Shown piece by piece: positions 1 to 7,456 of a stretch of DNA of 64,000 bases. This DNA comes from Saprospirales bacterium. Lineage in GTDB: Bacteria; Bacteroidota; Bacteroidia; Chitinophagales; Saprospiraceae. Both the position numbers and the translations under genes were made by a program. The notes under the pieces were generated by a model, which was not told the DNA's origin, ran no database searches, and saw nothing but the letters and a program-made list of their open reading frames with translations. How positions within the stretch are numbered: position 1 is the stretch's first letter; each line of letters opens with the position of its first letter. The stretch lies in contig JADJYG010000007.1 of assembly GCA_016719895.1 (NCBI GenBank), positions 1 through 64,000 on the forward strand, in the 5' to 3' direction.

Positions 1-141
1 AGAAATCCTGAAGCAAATGACAACATCGTTCATTCAATTTTATCCTTTAACCCACTCGTAATGTTTTGACACACTTTTCTGAACATTCCCATGATCTTTG
101 CAGCGGGTAAAACAATTTAAATACGACTTCAAATCTCTAAT

Positions 142-753
142 ATGCAACGAGTAATAACCTACATTGACGGTTTCAACCTGTACTTTGGCATGAAAACAAA
201 GTTTGGAAACAGGTATCTTTGGCTAAATGTAGAAGCCCTTTCAATGTCCCTGCTTTTACATTCGCAAAGCCTGGTTGCCACCAAATATTTTACGTCACGT
301 GTAACCAATCAACCCGACAAAGAAAGAAGGCAAAAAGAATACCTTGAAGCCTTAGTTGAAGGTACTTCGAGTAAGTTGTTTTTTGGCCGGTATCAGTCAA
401 ACACCACTGAATGCAAAGGTTGCGGTAGCGTATGGCCTTCTCCAAAAGAGAAAATGACAGATGTCAATATTGCAACGGAAATGATGATGGACGCCTTTAC
501 CGACACTTATGATACGGCTCTTTTAATCTCCGGAGATACTGATTTGATACCACCGATTAACGCAATTAGGCGGCATTTTCCTGGAAAAAGAATTGGTGTG
601 TACTTCCCTCCTAACCGTCACTCCCTTGCCCTTCAAAAGGTTGTTGATTTCAGCGGATTGATTGGGCGAAGCAAATTAAGAGACAGCCAATTGCCGGATA
701 CAATAACTAAACCGAACGGTTATGTGCTCACCCGCCCAGCAACTTGGATTTAG
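142..753 (+). CDS. NYN domain (PIN-like, LabA/DUF88-type) putative ribonuclease
   Basis: A 203-residue protein that opens with YIDGFNLYFG, the first acidic motif of NYN domains (Asp9). A central acidic motif (KMTDVNIATEMM) and a third (LISGDTDLIPPI) follow, the usual spacing of the PIN-like metal-binding acidic residues. A CKGC pair near residue 92 could bind zinc. The ending (GYVLTRPATW) resembles the normal family C-terminus, so the protein looks complete. The family is known as Mg-dependent RNA-cleaving or RNA-binding proteins; the substrate here cannot be told. The gene and its flanks are visibly more AT-rich than most of the window, and the next genes are ORF6N and RhuM proteins, which suggests an accessory region. 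Confidence 0.85.
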   Translation: MQRVITYIDGFNLYFGMKTKFGNRYLWLNVEALSMSLLLHSQSLVATKYFTSRVTNQPDKERRQKEYLEALVEGTSSKLFFGRYQSNTTECKGCGSVWPSPKEKMTDVNIATEMMMDAFTDTYDTALLISGDTDLIPPINAIRRHFPGKRIGVYFPPNRHSLALQKVVDFSGLIGRSKLRDSQLPDTITKPNGYVLTRPATWI

Positions 754-1045
754 TATATCTACCTAAAGCGAAAAGCAATGGTAGAGATAATCCAGTCTGG
801 TCTTTCCAATACTTTTTTGTTTCAAACTCTCGCCTTTTGTCCTACAACAAACACACAAACAATTCAAAAACAGTGCCTTACAAAAAATCATCACTTTTTG
901 TATTGGAAAGTGACCCGCGCGCCTGAACCGTCACTTAGGCATATTAAATTGAAAAAAATGTATCGATAGTCCTGCATTGCAACAATCGAAACAAAAAGTT
1001 GCAGTATGTTTCACCAAATTTTTGTAAAACAATAATCTGTGTGAA

Positions 1046-1621
1046 ATGGAACTGCAACTGATCCGGCAAAAAATCCATGAGATCCGCGGGCAAAAGGTCA
1101 TACTCGATTTTGATTTGGCGGACTTGTATGAAGTACCGACCAAAGTATTAAAGCAGGCGGTTCGGCGAAACATAGATCGCTTTCCTTCTGACTTCATGTT
1201 TGAATTGACCTGGGAGGAGTATCGGGCTATAAGGTCACAAATTGTGACCTTAGAAAAAGGGAAAGGTAAGTTTATAAAATACGTCCCTTATGTCTTTACG
1301 GAACACGGTGTGGCTATGTTGTCTGGCATACTCAACACTCCCAAGGCAATTCAGGTTAACATTGCCATTTTCAGGGCTTTCGTCGCCCTCCGCCACTTTG
1401 CTCTCACCTATGCCGAACTGTCCGAAAAAATCGCCGAACTGGAAACCAGGTTCGAACGGGAATTCGCCGATGTGCATGAAGTACTCCGGTGGCTGGGCAA
1501 AGAAAACCAGGCCCGCGCTGATGAAATTGCAGCCATGCAAACCGAAAATCCACGGTTTGATGAATGGCAAAACCGCGCACGCATCGGGTTTAAAAAAGAA
1601 ATGGGAAACGCTAATGACTAA
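1046..1621 (+). CDS. ORF6N domain protein (phage antirepressor-like DNA-binding protein)
   Basis: 191 residues. The N-terminal half (IRGQKVILDFDLADLYEVP, then a run ending RRNIDRFPSDFMFELT) is the ORF6N signature found in phage antirepressors and related accessory genes. The C-terminal half (about 120-190) is predicted coiled coil, rich in Glu, Leu and Arg. The ATG at 1046 gives the canonical N-terminus. It lies 12 nt upstream of the RhuM gene on the same strand, so the two are probably cotranscribed. In the family, ORF6N is a DNA-binding module; a regulatory or toxin-like role here is inference. Confidence 0.85.
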   Translation: MELQLIRQKIHEIRGQKVILDFDLADLYEVPTKVLKQAVRRNIDRFPSDFMFELTWEEYRAIRSQIVTLEKGKGKFIKYVPYVFTEHGVAMLSGILNTPKAIQVNIAIFRAFVALRHFALTYAELSEKIAELETRFEREFADVHEVLRWLGKENQARADEIAAMQTENPRFDEWQNRARIGFKKEMGNAND

Positions 1622-1633
1622 AATTATAGCCCT

Positions 1634-2431
1634 ATGAACAGCGAAATCATCCTTTACCAATCGGAAGACGGCCAAACCAAAGTTGAAGTCCGGATGGAGG
1701 GCGAAACGGTTTGGCTTACGCTGAATCAATTGGCCGAATTGTTCCAAAAGGCAAAATCAACCATTAGCGAACATATCAAAAATGTGTTCGAGGAAAACGA
1801 ATTGCCGATGAATGACGCAACTGTTCGGAAATTCCGAACAGTTCAAACAGAGGGAGAACGAAGCGTTGAACGGGATTTGGAGTATTACAGCCTCGATGTT
1901 ATTATTTCTGTTGGCTACCGGGTTAAATCCCACCGGGGCACCCAATTCCGCATTTGGGCAACTCAACGACTAAAAGAGTACATTATCAAAGGTTTTACCC
2001 TCGATGACGAACGCCTGAAACGCGCCGGCCAAATGAATTACTTTGACGAACTGTTGGCCCGTATCCGGGACATTCGCAGCTCCGAAAAGGTGTTTTACCA
2101 AAAGGTCAAAGACTTGTATGCGACCAGCATAGATTATTCCGAAAACAGCCAAACGACACAGGAATTTTTTAAAATCGTACAAAACAAATTGCTTTGGGCA
2201 GTCAGCAAACAGACCGCTGCCGAAATCATTGCCGGACGCGCCGACGCCGAAAAACCGAATATGGGTTTGACTACCTGGGCAGGTGCGAAGGTTCGGAAAG
2301 GCGACGTAACAACGGCTAAAAACTACCTGAACGAAGACGAAATAACCGCCCTGAACCTGTTGGTCGAACAATACCTTGCCTTTGCAGAGGCACAGGCCCA
2401 ACAGCGCAAAGCCATGTACATGAAAAATTAG
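1634..2431 (+). CDS. RhuM family protein, C-terminally short
   Basis: 265 residues. The N-terminus (IILYQSEDGQTKVEVRMEGE, then TVWLTLNQLAELF and STISEHIKNVFEENEL) and the middle (SVGYRVKSHRGTQFRIWATQ, FDELLARIRDIRSSEKVFYQ) are typical of RhuM proteins, named from a Salmonella pathogenicity-island gene of unknown biochemical role. From memory, family members run to about 330-345 residues and continue past the MYMKDW motif. This one stops right after MYMKN, so the last 70-80 residues appear to be missing, by a nonsense change or a recombination junction. The helix-turn-helix-like N-terminus suggests DNA binding. It pairs with the ORF6N gene 12 nt upstream. Confidence 0.82.
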   Translation: MNSEIILYQSEDGQTKVEVRMEGETVWLTLNQLAELFQKAKSTISEHIKNVFEENELPMNDATVRKFRTVQTEGERSVERDLEYYSLDVIISVGYRVKSHRGTQFRIWATQRLKEYIIKGFTLDDERLKRAGQMNYFDELLARIRDIRSSEKVFYQKVKDLYATSIDYSENSQTTQEFFKIVQNKLLWAVSKQTAAEIIAGRADAEKPNMGLTTWAGAKVRKGDVTTAKNYLNEDEITALNLLVEQYLAFAEAQAQQRKAMYMKN

Positions 2432-2443
2432 AACCGCCTGCCC

Positions 2444-2451
2444 TAAATTTG
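2444..2451 (+). promoter_or_regulatory. Candidate -7 box TAAATTTG for the bestrophin-like gene
   Basis: The sequence matches the Bacteroidota -7 consensus TAnnTTTG and lies 63 nt before the chosen ATG at 2515. No convincing TTTG -33 element is seen at the expected distance. Confidence 0.3.
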
Positions 2452-2514
2452 CCCCCTCTCACGCCGCCCACCCAACCCGGGCGCCGGCCATTCCAAATTA
2501 TACGACCCACTGTC

Positions 2515-3501
2515 ATGTTCCAAAAAAAACGCTACAGTTTTTGGATGACCTTCAACTGGTCGAAAATGCCGTTTTTTTACGGCTTGCTGTACGCCGGCGC
2601 CATCTCGGCGATCCAGTATTTTTCCGGGTTCAGCCTGGCGTTGCCCTGGCAGCCGATCAGCCTGATCGGCATCGCCGTGGCTTTTTACCTGGGTTTCAAA
2701 AACAACAGTGCGTACGACCGCACCTGGGAAGCGCGCAAAATCTGGGGAAGCATCGTCAACAACAGCCGCTCTTTCGCCGCCGCCGCCATCGCTTTTGTGC
2801 AGGGCGAAAACGCCGCCGCCATCCACAAGGAATTAATTTACCGGCACATCGCCTGGCTGACCGCCCTGCGTTACCAGCTCCGGCTCTCGCGGGAATGGGA
2901 ACACACGGAGGAACGCGCCAAAGGGCTGTACAGCCCGACCGTTTGCGAAGAATATTTCGATCGCCTGGACGAAGAACTGGAGCATTTTATCCCCGACGAG
3001 GAGTTTCAGTATTATAAAACGCGGTCGAATATGGCCACCCAGATGCTGGCCCGCCAAACCGCGCGTTTGCAGGAACTCAGAGACCAGGGGTATTTTGAAG
3101 ACTTCCGCCACATGGAACTGCAAAAGTTTGTCACCTTTTTTTACGAAGACCAGGGAAGAAGCGAACGCATCAAAAACTTCCCCTTTCCCCGGCAATACGC
3201 CTCCGTAGCCATCTGGATGACCTTCGTATTCAGCGCGCTGCTGCCCTTCGGCATGCTGGAAATTTTCAACCCCCTGGGCGGCTTTTGGACCTGGACCGGC
3301 GCCTGTTTTTCCGCCCTCCTGATCTGGGTGTTTTTCCTGATGGAAAAAATCGGCGACTACTCCGAAAACCCCTTCGAAGGCACCTACAATGATATTCCAA
3401 TCACGGCCATTGCGCGCACGATCGAAATTGATTTGCGGGAAATGCTGAACGACACGGATATTCCAAAACCGGTACAGGCGCAAAACGGATTCTTGATGTA
3501 A
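2515..3501 (+). CDS. Bestrophin-family (UPF0187) membrane channel protein
   Basis: 328 residues from the ATG at 2515 (MFQKKRYSFWMTFNWSKMPF); the open frame extends upstream to 2449 but that part is proline-rich and lacks family similarity. Bacterial bestrophins are pentameric anion or cation channels of the inner membrane. Seen here: an N-terminal membrane segment near residue 20 (FFYGLLYAGAISAIQYF), the family motif FYLGFKNNSAYDRTWEARKI (a conserved Asn, Tyr-Asp-Arg and Trp-Glu-Ala-Arg core), a long cytoplasmic helical region, then a hydrophobic pair near 235-285 and the motif ENPFEGTYNDIPITAIARTI, the usual late signature. The protein looks intact. It stands alone: the upstream RhuM gene is 83 nt away and a repeat array follows. 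Ion selectivity cannot be told from sequence. Confidence 0.85.
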   Translation: MFQKKRYSFWMTFNWSKMPFFYGLLYAGAISAIQYFSGFSLALPWQPISLIGIAVAFYLGFKNNSAYDRTWEARKIWGSIVNNSRSFAAAAIAFVQGENAAAIHKELIYRHIAWLTALRYQLRLSREWEHTEERAKGLYSPTVCEEYFDRLDEELEHFIPDEEFQYYKTRSNMATQMLARQTARLQELRDQGYFEDFRHMELQKFVTFFYEDQGRSERIKNFPFPRQYASVAIWMTFVFSALLPFGMLEIFNPLGGFWTWTGACFSALLIWVFFLMEKIGDYSENPFEGTYNDIPITAIARTIEIDLREMLNDTDIPKPVQAQNGFLM

Positions 3502-3518
3502 TGCACCGGCAAAAGCGT

Positions 3519-3605
3519 TGGACAGGATTAACAGATTGGACAGGATTAACATGATTTCTCAGGATTAACATGATTTCTCAGGATTAACATGATTTCGCAG
3601 GATGG
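3519..3605. repeat. Short array of 19-bp units, inverted relative to the following array
   Basis: Three tandem 19-bp units (CAGGATTAACATGATTTCT, then one ending CG) occupy 3541-3597, preceded by two GGACAGGATTAACA-type half units. The strand is the reverse complement of the larger array at 3681-4108, so the two blocks could pair across a spacer of about 75 nt (3606-3680). Confidence 0.8.
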
Positions 3606-3680
3606 AGTGAATTAATTCCTGTGCATGTACTGGTTGGTAGGTACAACATAGACAACCTATACCCCTGATTCGCATAAATC

Positions 3681-4108
3681 CTGTTAATCCTGCGAAATCC
3701 TGTTAATCCTGTCCAATCTCCTCTCGTCAGGCATATCCACACTGTTAATCCTGCGAAATCCTGTTAATCCTGTCCAATCTCCTCTCGTTAGGCATATCCA
3801 TCCTGTTAATCCTGCGAAATCCTGTTAATCCTGTCCAATCTCCTCTCGTCGGGCATATCCATCCTGTTAATCCTGCGAAATCCTGTTAATCCTGTCCAAT
3901 CTCCTCTCGTTAGGCATATCCATCCTGTTAATCCTGCGAAATCCTGTTAATCCTGTCCAATCTCCTCTCGTTAGGCATATCCATCCTGTTAATCCTGCGA
4001 AATCCTGTTAATCCTGTCCAATCTCCTCTCGTTAGGCATATCCATACTGTTAATCCTGCGAAATCCTGTCCAATCTCCTCTCGTCGGGCATATCCATCCT
4101 GTCTTCCA
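3681..4108. repeat. 61-bp tandem repeat array, seven units
   Basis: Unit starts fall at 3681, 3742, 3803, 3864, 3925, 3986 and 4047, a strict 61-bp period. The last unit is 52 bp because one internal TTAATCCTG (9 bp) is missing. Each unit is built from CTGTTAATCCTGCGAAATCC followed by TGTTAATCCTGTCCAATC, then CTCCTCTCGTTAGGCATATC with a few substitutions. Units are nearly identical, so the amplification is recent. No coding potential is visible. The same core recurs at 16966-17167 and 58443-58548. Units are contiguous, without unique spacers, so this is not a CRISPR. Confidence 0.9.
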
Positions 4109-4131
4109 AGCCGGGGGAATCCGCCGCGCCG

Positions 4132-4139
4132 TACTTTTG
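4132..4139 (+). promoter_or_regulatory. Candidate -7 box TACTTTTG directly before the DUF481-like gene
   Basis: The TAnnTTTG match ends 4 nt before the ATG at 4144, so transcription from it would start at or inside the start codon. No -33 TTTG is visible at the right distance; the upstream sequence is the repeat array. Confidence 0.35.
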
Positions 4140-4143
4140 TCTC

Positions 4144-4917
4144 ATGCGATCGATCCTACCCTTTCTGCTCCTCCTGCAGGTCTGCTGGCTATTGCCGGGA
4201 AGGCTGCCCGCCCAAATCGTCAACATCGAAGAACAGCGCATCACCGGCACCACCGATTCCACCCATTGGTACGGCTATTTGCGCGGCAGCGCAGCCCTAA
4301 CCAAAGTTAAACAGCAGAGCCTGCAATTGCAGGTGCAAAGCAAGATGCAGTTCAAACGCGACCCGCACCTCACCCTGCTCCTGCTCAACCTCAACCTGCT
4401 GCGGGCCGGCGGCAACGATTTCACCCGCCAGGCCTTTGCGCACCTGCGCTACAACTACAAAATCAGCGCCGCCTGGACCTGGGAGGCCTTCGCGCAACTG
4501 CAAACCAGTCCGCTCCAGCTGCTCCGCCAGCGCAGCCTGGTGGGTACGGGCCCCCGCTTCCGCCTGCTCAAATCGAAAGACGGCCGCCAGCGCATGTACC
4601 TCGGAGCGGCCTGGCTGTGGGAGCAAAACCGGTTTGCCGAGCCCGCCGTGACCCAATCCTGGCATCGCTCCAGCAATTACGTATCCACCACCTTCCGACT
4701 GGGCAAACAACACGCCCTCATCGGCACCACCTATTGGCAACCGGTGTGGGGGCTAATCCGAAACTACCGCCTCAGCACCGAATGGCTCCTAAAAATCGGG
4801 TTGACCAAAAAACTGTCGCTGACCATCGACGTTTCCTATAGCATCGATAAAAACCTGCCGCCTGGCGCGCCAGCCAGCACCTATGCCTGGCTCAACGGGA
4901 TTGCGTGGCAATTGTAA
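4144..4917 (+). CDS. DUF481-like outer-membrane beta-barrel protein
   Basis: 257 residues. The N-terminus MRSILPFLLLLQVCWLLPG followed by LPAQ is a signal peptide with likely cleavage after Ala-Gln. The mature part alternates polar and hydrophobic residues in short strands (FAHLRYNYKISAAWTWEAFA, SLVGTGPRFRLL, RMYLGAAWLWE, LSLTIDVSYSIDKNLPPG) and ends in a strand closing with WQL, as expected for an outer-membrane barrel. The YSIDKNLPPG segment resembles the late DUF481 motif. Function in this family is unknown. The gene ends 4 nt before the pxpB start on the same strand, so it may share the pxp transcript, but nothing shows a functional link. Confidence 0.6.
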   Translation: MRSILPFLLLLQVCWLLPGRLPAQIVNIEEQRITGTTDSTHWYGYLRGSAALTKVKQQSLQLQVQSKMQFKRDPHLTLLLLNLNLLRAGGNDFTRQAFAHLRYNYKISAAWTWEAFAQLQTSPLQLLRQRSLVGTGPRFRLLKSKDGRQRMYLGAAWLWEQNRFAEPAVTQSWHRSSNYVSTTFRLGKQHALIGTTYWQPVWGLIRNYRLSTEWLLKIGLTKKLSLTIDVSYSIDKNLPPGAPASTYAWLNGIAWQL

Positions 4918-4921
4918 GGCT

Positions 4922-5647
4922 ATGGAAAACACGTCATTGCCGGCGCCGCGCATTTTTCCATTGGCCGATCAGGGCCTCTGCATCGACTGGGGCAACCGGA
5001 TCGACCCGGCACTCAACGCCCAGGTGCAGGCGCTCTTCGTACGGCTTCAACAAGCACGGCTGCCGGGCGTGCTGAACCTGGCGCCGGCCTACAGCTCGAT
5101 CGGTATATTGTTCGACGCCGCCCGCCTCCTGCGCGAACGCCCCGGCGAATCGCCTTTTGAAACGGTAAAAAAACAGGTGGAAGAATTGCTGCAGGCGCCC
5201 GTTGACCTGCCGGCCCGGGAAAGTGAAATCCTGGAAATTCCCGTTTGTTACGCCCCGGGATTTGCACCCGACCTCCACGCCCTGGCCTTGCAAAAGGGGC
5301 TGAGCCCACAAGAAGTCGTGCAGCTGCATTCCGGCCGCGAATACCGGGTGTACCTGATCGGTTTTTTGCCCGGATTTCCTTACCTGGGCAGCGTGGACGC
5401 TCGCATTGCCACCCCGCGCCGGGAGCAACCCCGCCCCCGGGTAGCCGCCGGCAGCGTCGGCATTGCCGGCGAACAAACCGGCATCTACCCGCTTGATTCA
5501 CCCGGCGGGTGGAACCTGATCGGCCGCACACCGCTTCAACTTTTCGATCCCACCCGCCCCGACCCCGTGTTGCTCCGCCCCGGCGACCGCGTCCGGTTTT
5601 TGCCCATATCCACCCGCGCGTTTCACAAATTATACAGCCGGTCATGA
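4922..5647 (+). CDS. pxpB: 5-oxoprolinase subunit PxpB (KipI-type)
   Basis: 241 residues from the ATG at 4922. PxpB, PxpC and PxpA form the prokaryotic ATP-dependent 5-oxoprolinase, which opens 5-oxo-L-proline to L-glutamate in the cytoplasm and so removes a spontaneous glutamine/glutamate damage product. Family features seen: an early segment ALNAQVQALFVRLQQ, the motif EIPVCYAPGFAPDLHALA, the conserved YLIGFLPGFPYLG block, then ATPRREQPRPRVAAGSVGIA and the PGGWNLIGRTPL motif. The Bacillus homologue KipI also inhibits the sporulation kinase KinA, which is not expected here. The stop overlaps the pxpC start (ATGA), a sign of translational coupling. Confidence 0.93.
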   Translation: MENTSLPAPRIFPLADQGLCIDWGNRIDPALNAQVQALFVRLQQARLPGVLNLAPAYSSIGILFDAARLLRERPGESPFETVKKQVEELLQAPVDLPARESEILEIPVCYAPGFAPDLHALALQKGLSPQEVVQLHSGREYRVYLIGFLPGFPYLGSVDARIATPRREQPRPRVAAGSVGIAGEQTGIYPLDSPGGWNLIGRTPLQLFDPTRPDPVLLRPGDRVRFLPISTRAFHKLYSRS

Positions 5648-6636
5648 GCCTGCAAGTGCTGAAATCAGGCCTGCTGGACACGATCCAGGACCGGGGGCGC
5701 TTCGGCTACGCACACCTGGGGATCAATCCCTCGGGCGCTATGGACACCATAGCCCTGGCCCTGGCAAATATGCTGGTCGGCAACCCCGCAGAGACGGCTG
5801 CCCTGGAATTACACTTTCCCGGTCCCCGGCTGCGATTTGAATTGCCGGCTCTGTTTGCGCTCGGCGGCGGCGATTTTATGCCCCGGCTGAACGGCGTTCC
5901 AATCCCCGTCCATACGCCGGTAGCGGCCGGGGCGGGATCGGTGTTATCGTTTTCCGGTATAAAAAACGGCGCCCGCGCATACCTCGCTGTCCGGGGCGGC
6001 TTCCGCCTGGAACCCTGGCTCGGCAGCCGGAGCACCAACCGGGCAGCCGGCGCCGGCGGCTTTCAGGGCCGCGCCTTGCAAACCGGCGACCTCCTGGCGT
6101 TTGAGCCGCTACCCGAACTTGAAAAAATAACAGCTGGCCGGCGCCAGCGGGTCTCATCCTGGTCGCTCAACACCAGCGGGTTCTACCCGCCGGGCCCAAC
6201 CATGCGTTTTTGTGCGGGACCAGAGTACGACTGGCTGGACACCCGCTCCAAACACCTTTTGGAAAATAACGACTGGCTTATCACTCCGCAAAGCGATCGA
6301 ATGGGCTACCGCATGCAAGGGGCTCCACTCCAAATGGCTGAAAAACAGGATCTGATTTCCTCGGTGGTCACCCCCGGAACCTTACAACTCCTGCCCAATG
6401 GCAGTTTTATTATCCTGATGGCCGACAGCCAAACCACTGGCGGCTACCCCCGCGTCGGACAGCTCATCACGGCCGACCTGCCCGGGCTTGCCCAAATGCT
6501 TCCCGGCCAGCATATTCGACTCTGCCCGGTCGATCCCGCCACCGCTTTTGCCACCCTTCGCCAACAAGACCAACTGCTGCGAAAATTGCAGTGGAGCTGT
6601 ACCTTGCGTTTAAAAGGTTATGGGTTAGAGGGTTAG
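5644..6636 (+). CDS. pxpC: 5-oxoprolinase subunit PxpC (KipA-type, biotin-dependent carboxyltransferase fold)
   Basis: 330 residues from the ATG at 5644, which overlaps the pxpB stop. Opening residues MSLQVLKSGLLDTIQDRGR and the following FGYAHLGINPSGAMDTIALA are diagnostic, as are RAYLAVRGGF, the RMGYRMQGAPL motif and the late LMADSQTTGGYPRVGQ block. It works with PxpB and PxpA in 5-oxoproline cleavage. The last residues (LKGYGLEG) are encoded within a GGTTA-rich repeat that continues into the intergenic hairpin, so the original C-terminus may have been altered by repeat expansion. Confidence 0.93.
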   Translation: MSLQVLKSGLLDTIQDRGRFGYAHLGINPSGAMDTIALALANMLVGNPAETAALELHFPGPRLRFELPALFALGGGDFMPRLNGVPIPVHTPVAAGAGSVLSFSGIKNGARAYLAVRGGFRLEPWLGSRSTNRAAGAGGFQGRALQTGDLLAFEPLPELEKITAGRRQRVSSWSLNTSGFYPPGPTMRFCAGPEYDWLDTRSKHLLENNDWLITPQSDRMGYRMQGAPLQMAEKQDLISSVVTPGTLQLLPNGSFIILMADSQTTGGYPRVGQLITADLPGLAQMLPGQHIRLCPVDPATAFATLRQQDQLLRKLQWSCTLRLKGYGLEG

Positions 6637-6702
6637 AGGTCGGGTTGGGAATTTGGCTAACCAGTAACCTTCTAACCAGTAACCTTCTAACCCTTCAACC
6701 CT
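6619..6702. repeat. GGTTAGAGG-type inverted and direct repeats between pxpC and pxpA
   Basis: The left side carries GGTTATGGGTTAGAGGGTTA and the right side TAACCAGTAACCTTC (twice in tandem) followed by TAACCCTTCAACCC. The right side is largely the reverse complement of the left, so the RNA could fold into an imperfect hairpin covering the stop of pxpC and the gap before pxpA. It may affect relative expression of the two genes. Confidence 0.55.
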
Positions 6703-6703
6703 G

Positions 6704-7441
6704 ATGAAAATAGATCTGAATTGCGATCTCGGCGAAGGCTACCCGAACGACGCCGAACTCATGGCGCTGATCTCTTCGGCCAATATCGCTTGCGGCTATC
6801 ACGCCGGCGACGCGGATACCATGCGCCGCTGCGTTGGGTGGGCGGTTCAGTACGGCGTTGCCATCGGGGCGCATCCGGGGTTTGCCGACAGGGAAAATTT
6901 CGGCCGAACCGAAGTCCTGCTGCCGGCACAGGGCTACTATGACCTGGTGTTTGAGCAGTTGGCCGTTTTGGATACGGCCGCACGTGCGGCCGGCGCCGCG
7001 CTCCACCACGTCAAACCCCACGGCGCCCTGTACAACATGGCCACCCGCGACCCCGAGCTGGCCTGCGCCGTGGCGCAGGCAGTGCTGGACTTCAACCCCA
7101 AACTCATCCTCTATGGGCTCAGCGGCAGCGTTTCGATCAGCGAGGCGGAGCGGTTGGGACTTCGCACGGCCAGCGAGGTGTTTGCCGACCGCGGCTATCA
7201 ACCCGACGGCACGCTGATGCTGCGCGCGCAGCCCGGCGCCTTGATCACTGAACCGGAAAAATGCCGTCAGCAAGTCTTGCAAATGGTTTTGCAACATACT
7301 GTAACGGCGGTAGGCGGCGCCCGGGCGCCGGTTCGCCCCGAAACGGTTTGCCTGCACGGCGATGGCCCGCATGCAGTGGCATTTGCCCGGGCGCTGCGCG
7401 CGTTTTTACAGGAATATAAAATTGACATTCATGCGCCATAG
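6704..7441 (+). CDS. pxpA: 5-oxoprolinase subunit PxpA (LamB/YcsF family)
   Basis: 245 residues. The N-terminus MKIDLNCDLGEGYPNDAELM, followed by ISSANIACGYHAGDADTMRR and IGAHPGFADRENFGR, is the family signature (Asp and His residues of the active barrel). HHVKPHGALYN and the late CLHGDGPHAVAFARALR complete the pattern. It is the third component of 5-oxoprolinase with PxpB and PxpC. Length is normal (about 250). The start codon is 67 nt after pxpC across the repeat hairpin, and the next gene, an NRAMP-like transporter, starts 15 nt after its stop, so one operon is likely. Confidence 0.95.
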   Translation: MKIDLNCDLGEGYPNDAELMALISSANIACGYHAGDADTMRRCVGWAVQYGVAIGAHPGFADRENFGRTEVLLPAQGYYDLVFEQLAVLDTAARAAGAALHHVKPHGALYNMATRDPELACAVAQAVLDFNPKLILYGLSGSVSISEAERLGLRTASEVFADRGYQPDGTLMLRAQPGALITEPEKCRQQVLQMVLQHTVTAVGGARAPVRPETVCLHGDGPHAVAFARALRAFLQEYKIDIHAP

Positions 7442-7456
7442 TTCCGTACCATATTT

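Noticed and set aside
744..969. Two overlapping small open frames of 60-63 codons after the NYN gene
   Set aside because: No family similarity, overlap each other in different frames and have low-complexity composition. The 754-1045 gap shows nothing else.
3681..4108. Tandem array considered as CRISPR
   Set aside because: The period is one continuous repeated unit with no unique spacers, and no cas genes are near.
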